In this document: positions 6,855 through 8,009 of the stretch, piece after piece
How positions within the stretch are numbered: the first letter of the stretch is position 1
Layout: each line of letters begins with the position of its first letter
Source: Victivallaceae bacterium
GTDB lineage: Bacteria > Verrucomicrobiota > Lentisphaeria > Victivallales > Victivallaceae
Assembly: GCA_028717165.1 (NCBI GenBank)
Contig: JAQUOK010000117.1
Location: 1-8,009 of the forward strand
Reading direction: 5' to 3'
Length of the DNA stretch: 8,009 nt
Notes under the pieces: model-generated
Told to the model about the DNA's origin: nothing
Databases searched by the model: none
Seen by the model: the letters and a program-made list of their open reading frames with translations, nothing else
Translations under genes and position numbers: made by a program

Positions 6855-7610
6855 ATGAACAGCGATAAGAAATTAAGCGTCATTATTCCGGTATTTAACG
6901 AGGCGGACACGGTTGAGGACGTTATTACCCGGGTACAGGCGCGCCCGGAAACCGGGGAAATCATCGTTGTCGATGACGGTTCTTCCGATAATACCCGCGA
7001 GAACCTCAAAAAATTTGAGGGGAAGCCGGATATAAAAATCTTTTATCAGGATATAAATCAGGGTAAGGGGGCGGCGGTTATCCGCGGCATAAGCAAGGCG
7101 ACTAAGGATTTTGTTATAATTCAGGATGCTGATTTTGAATACTGTCCGGAGGATTGGCCGGTAGTGCTGAAACCCCTGCTTGACGGCAAAGCCGATGTTG
7201 TTTATGGATCAAGGTTTATGGGGACTCCGGGCATGGCAAGGTTTTTCGGTCACGAAATGGGCAATAAATTCCTGACTTTCGTATCAAACGTGTTTTCCGA
7301 TCTGCATCTCAGTGACATGGAGACCTGTTACAAGGCTTTCCGCCGCGAAGTGGTTCAGAATCTCAATCTGGAATCGAAACGCTTCGGGATAGAAGTGGAA
7401 TTTACCGCCAAACTGGCCAAAGCAAGGATTATCCGCATCTGGAACGTGCCGATTTCCTATAATCCCCGCAGTTTCAGCGCCGGCAAAAAAATAACCTGGA
7501 AAGACGGGATTTCCGCTTTATACCATATTATCAAGTACAATATTTTTTCCGATCCCCGCAAGTTTTATAAAAAACCATGGCCGGAAGTCCTCGGAAGAGA
7601 CGGTCGTTAA
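6855..7610 (+). CDS. Family 2 glycosyltransferase, DPM1-like (polyprenyl-phosphate glycosyltransferase)
   Basis: This 251-residue GT-A enzyme probably transfers a sugar from a nucleotide sugar to a polyprenyl phosphate on the cytoplasmic side of the membrane. Motifs in order: SVIIPVFNE (8-16) and VVDDGSSDNT (38-47) for the nucleotide, NQGKGAA (68-74), the metal-binding DAD in IIQDADFEY (88-96), and GSRF (118-121). GNKFLTFVSN (136-145) and SDMETCYKAFRREV (153-166) are typical of dolichol-phosphate mannosyltransferase relatives, as is the C-terminal SAGKKITWKDG (208-218). No C-terminal membrane helices are present, so it is the short soluble or peripheral type rather than the GtrB/ArnC type. 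AAGGTG (6842-6847) overlaps the proC stop and serves as ribosome site, so it is the third gene of the uppP operon. Co-transcription with uppP fits lipid-carrier use. The sugar donor is unknown. Confidence 0.9.
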   Translation: MNSDKKLSVIIPVFNEADTVEDVITRVQARPETGEIIVVDDGSSDNTRENLKKFEGKPDIKIFYQDINQGKGAAVIRGISKATKDFVIIQDADFEYCPEDWPVVLKPLLDGKADVVYGSRFMGTPGMARFFGHEMGNKFLTFVSNVFSDLHLSDMETCYKAFRREVVQNLNLESKRFGIEVEFTAKLAKARIIRIWNVPISYNPRSFSAGKKITWKDGISALYHIIKYNIFSDPRKFYKKPWPEVLGRDGR

Positions 7611-7687
7611 ACAGTCAGACGCGGGTGCCGAAAATCAAAATACGGAATGTTTTTACTGTGCTACCGCCTGGCAGGGCCGCCGCCGCT

Positions 7688-7730
7688 GGACCGCGTCCCG
7701 AACGCCGGTTTTGTTGTTTTTGATTTTTTT
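7688..7730 (+). terminator. Possible rho-independent terminator of the uppP operon
   Basis: A GC-rich stem (GGACCGCGT at 7688-7696 against ACGC-C-GGTT at 7702-7710, with one bulged C and two wobble pairs) encloses the loop CCCGA. A T-rich stretch follows, broken by single Gs and one A and ending in eight Ts (7723-7730). It lies about 80 nt after the glycosyltransferase stop. The stem is imperfect, and it may belong to the repeat element rather than the operon. Confidence 0.4.
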
Positions 7731-7767
7731 TGACTTTTGCCGCCCGACGGACGGCCATCAAAAGTCA
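7731..7767. repeat. Inverted repeat TGACTTTTG / CAAAAGTCA
   Basis: TGACTTTTG (7731-7739) and its exact complement CAAAAGTCA (7759-7767) can form a 9-bp stem, with CCG/CGG able to extend it inside. No T tract follows on the + strand, so it is not a simple terminator. On the - strand the stem is followed by As. Confidence 0.6.
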
Positions 7768-7781
7768 TTGTTTGAGAAAAT

Positions 7782-7855
7782 GGGACTTTTGAGACACTTG
7801 GGACGCTTGGGACTTTGAGGTTAAATTCAAAAGTCTCAACCGTCCCAGGAGTCCC
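7782..7855. repeat. 9-nt GGGAC-type units arranged as a large inverted repeat
   Basis: On the + strand four 9-nt units begin at 7782, 7791, 7800 and 7809 (GGGACTTTT, GAGACACTT, GGGACGCTT, GGGACTTTG). After a short spacer (7819-7826), three units run on the - strand with the same 9-nt period (GAGACTTTT at 7829-7837, GGGACGGTT at 7838-7846, GGGACTCCT at 7847-7855). The arms 7791-7818 and 7827-7855 pair with a few mismatches and one indel, so the transcript could fold into a hairpin of nearly 30 bp with an 8-nt loop. Confidence 0.75.
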
Positions 7856-8009
7856 AATCGCTGTCAAGCAAGACTTTTGTCAGCCTCGTTCCGACGTTCT
7901 TGCCGCGTAATCGGTCAGTAACCACGCCTCAATTCTTGCGGCCTCAAAACGAGGCGAAACTGGTGGCGTTCGCTTGCGTGCATTCAAGGTTTTTGCATAA
8001 AATATGAGC

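Larger units (their letters stand above)
7611..8009. other. Non-coding, repeat-rich intergenic region
   Basis: These 399 bases hold no convincing gene on either strand. A short - strand open frame (7661-7867) is made almost entirely of the repeats described below, with low-complexity Ser/Pro/Lys composition and no ribosome site. The region begins with a possible terminator, continues with alternating GACTTTTG/CAAAAGTC copies and 9-nt GGGAC units (7731-7879), and ends with GCCTC-AAAAC-GAGGC (7941-7955). The last ATG (8004-8006) could begin a rightward gene, preceded by a faint TTGCGT, 18 nt, TAAAAT, but too little is visible to call it. Confidence 0.6.

Noticed and set aside
7661..7867. A 68-residue open frame on the - strand
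   Set aside because: It consists almost wholly of the GGGAC and GACTTTTG repeats read as codons, has Ser/Pro/Lys-rich low-complexity sequence, no ribosome site and no recognisable domain.
7925..7956. CGCCTC...GAGGCG and GCCTC-AAAAC-GAGGC hairpins as a terminator or attachment site
   Set aside because: No T tract follows on either strand, and there is no integrase or integron gene nearby.

Overview
The window looks like chromosomal DNA of a Gram-negative bacterium with moderate GC content. A member of the PVC group, possibly Lentisphaerota, would fit. That placement is inference: it rests on a sugar-type regulator next to a Gfo/Idh/MocA oxidoreductase with a GLDTSH nucleotide-binding loop, on split YeeE/YedE membrane proteins, and on 9-nt GGGAC-type intergenic repeats. 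No rRNA, tRNA, transposase, phage gene or CRISPR array was seen.

Layout. Positions 1-1366 (+) hold the 3' part of a LacI-type regulator whose end overlaps, by 8 nt, a Gfo/Idh/MocA dehydrogenase. Convergent to this, 1374-2906 (-) reads, in transcription order, two small YeeE/YedE-family membrane proteins and then a YraN/UPF0102 nuclease-fold protein. Positions 3029-5062 (-) hold tsaC (tRNA threonylcarbamoyladenosine synthesis), followed 12 nt later by an exported metallophosphatase of the 5'-nucleotidase / 2',3'-cyclic nucleotide phosphodiesterase family. A 148-bp divergent promoter region (5063-5210) separates this from a compact + strand operon: uppP (undecaprenyl-diphosphate recycling), proC (last step of proline synthesis) and a DPM1-like family 2 glycosyltransferase (5211-7610). 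Positions 7611-8009 contain no convincing gene.

Function. Most genes are housekeeping. uppP and the glycosyltransferase both concern polyprenyl-phosphate carriers and the envelope, whereas proC is metabolic and probably only shares the transcript. The regulator and oxidoreductase probably form a small carbohydrate or polyol catabolism unit. The YeeE/YedE pair is probably a two-part membrane channel, but it lacks the cysteines normally found at the family's signature positions, so thiosulfate transport is not assured.

The least ordinary part is 7611-8009. There, the octamer GACTTTTG occurs five times within 148 bp in strictly alternating orientation. Overlapping it, 9-nt GGGAC-type units run forward four times and then in reverse three times, giving a large imperfect inverted repeat. 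This is probably a dispersed intergenic repeat or structured element. I found no clear evidence of a new multi-gene system elsewhere.
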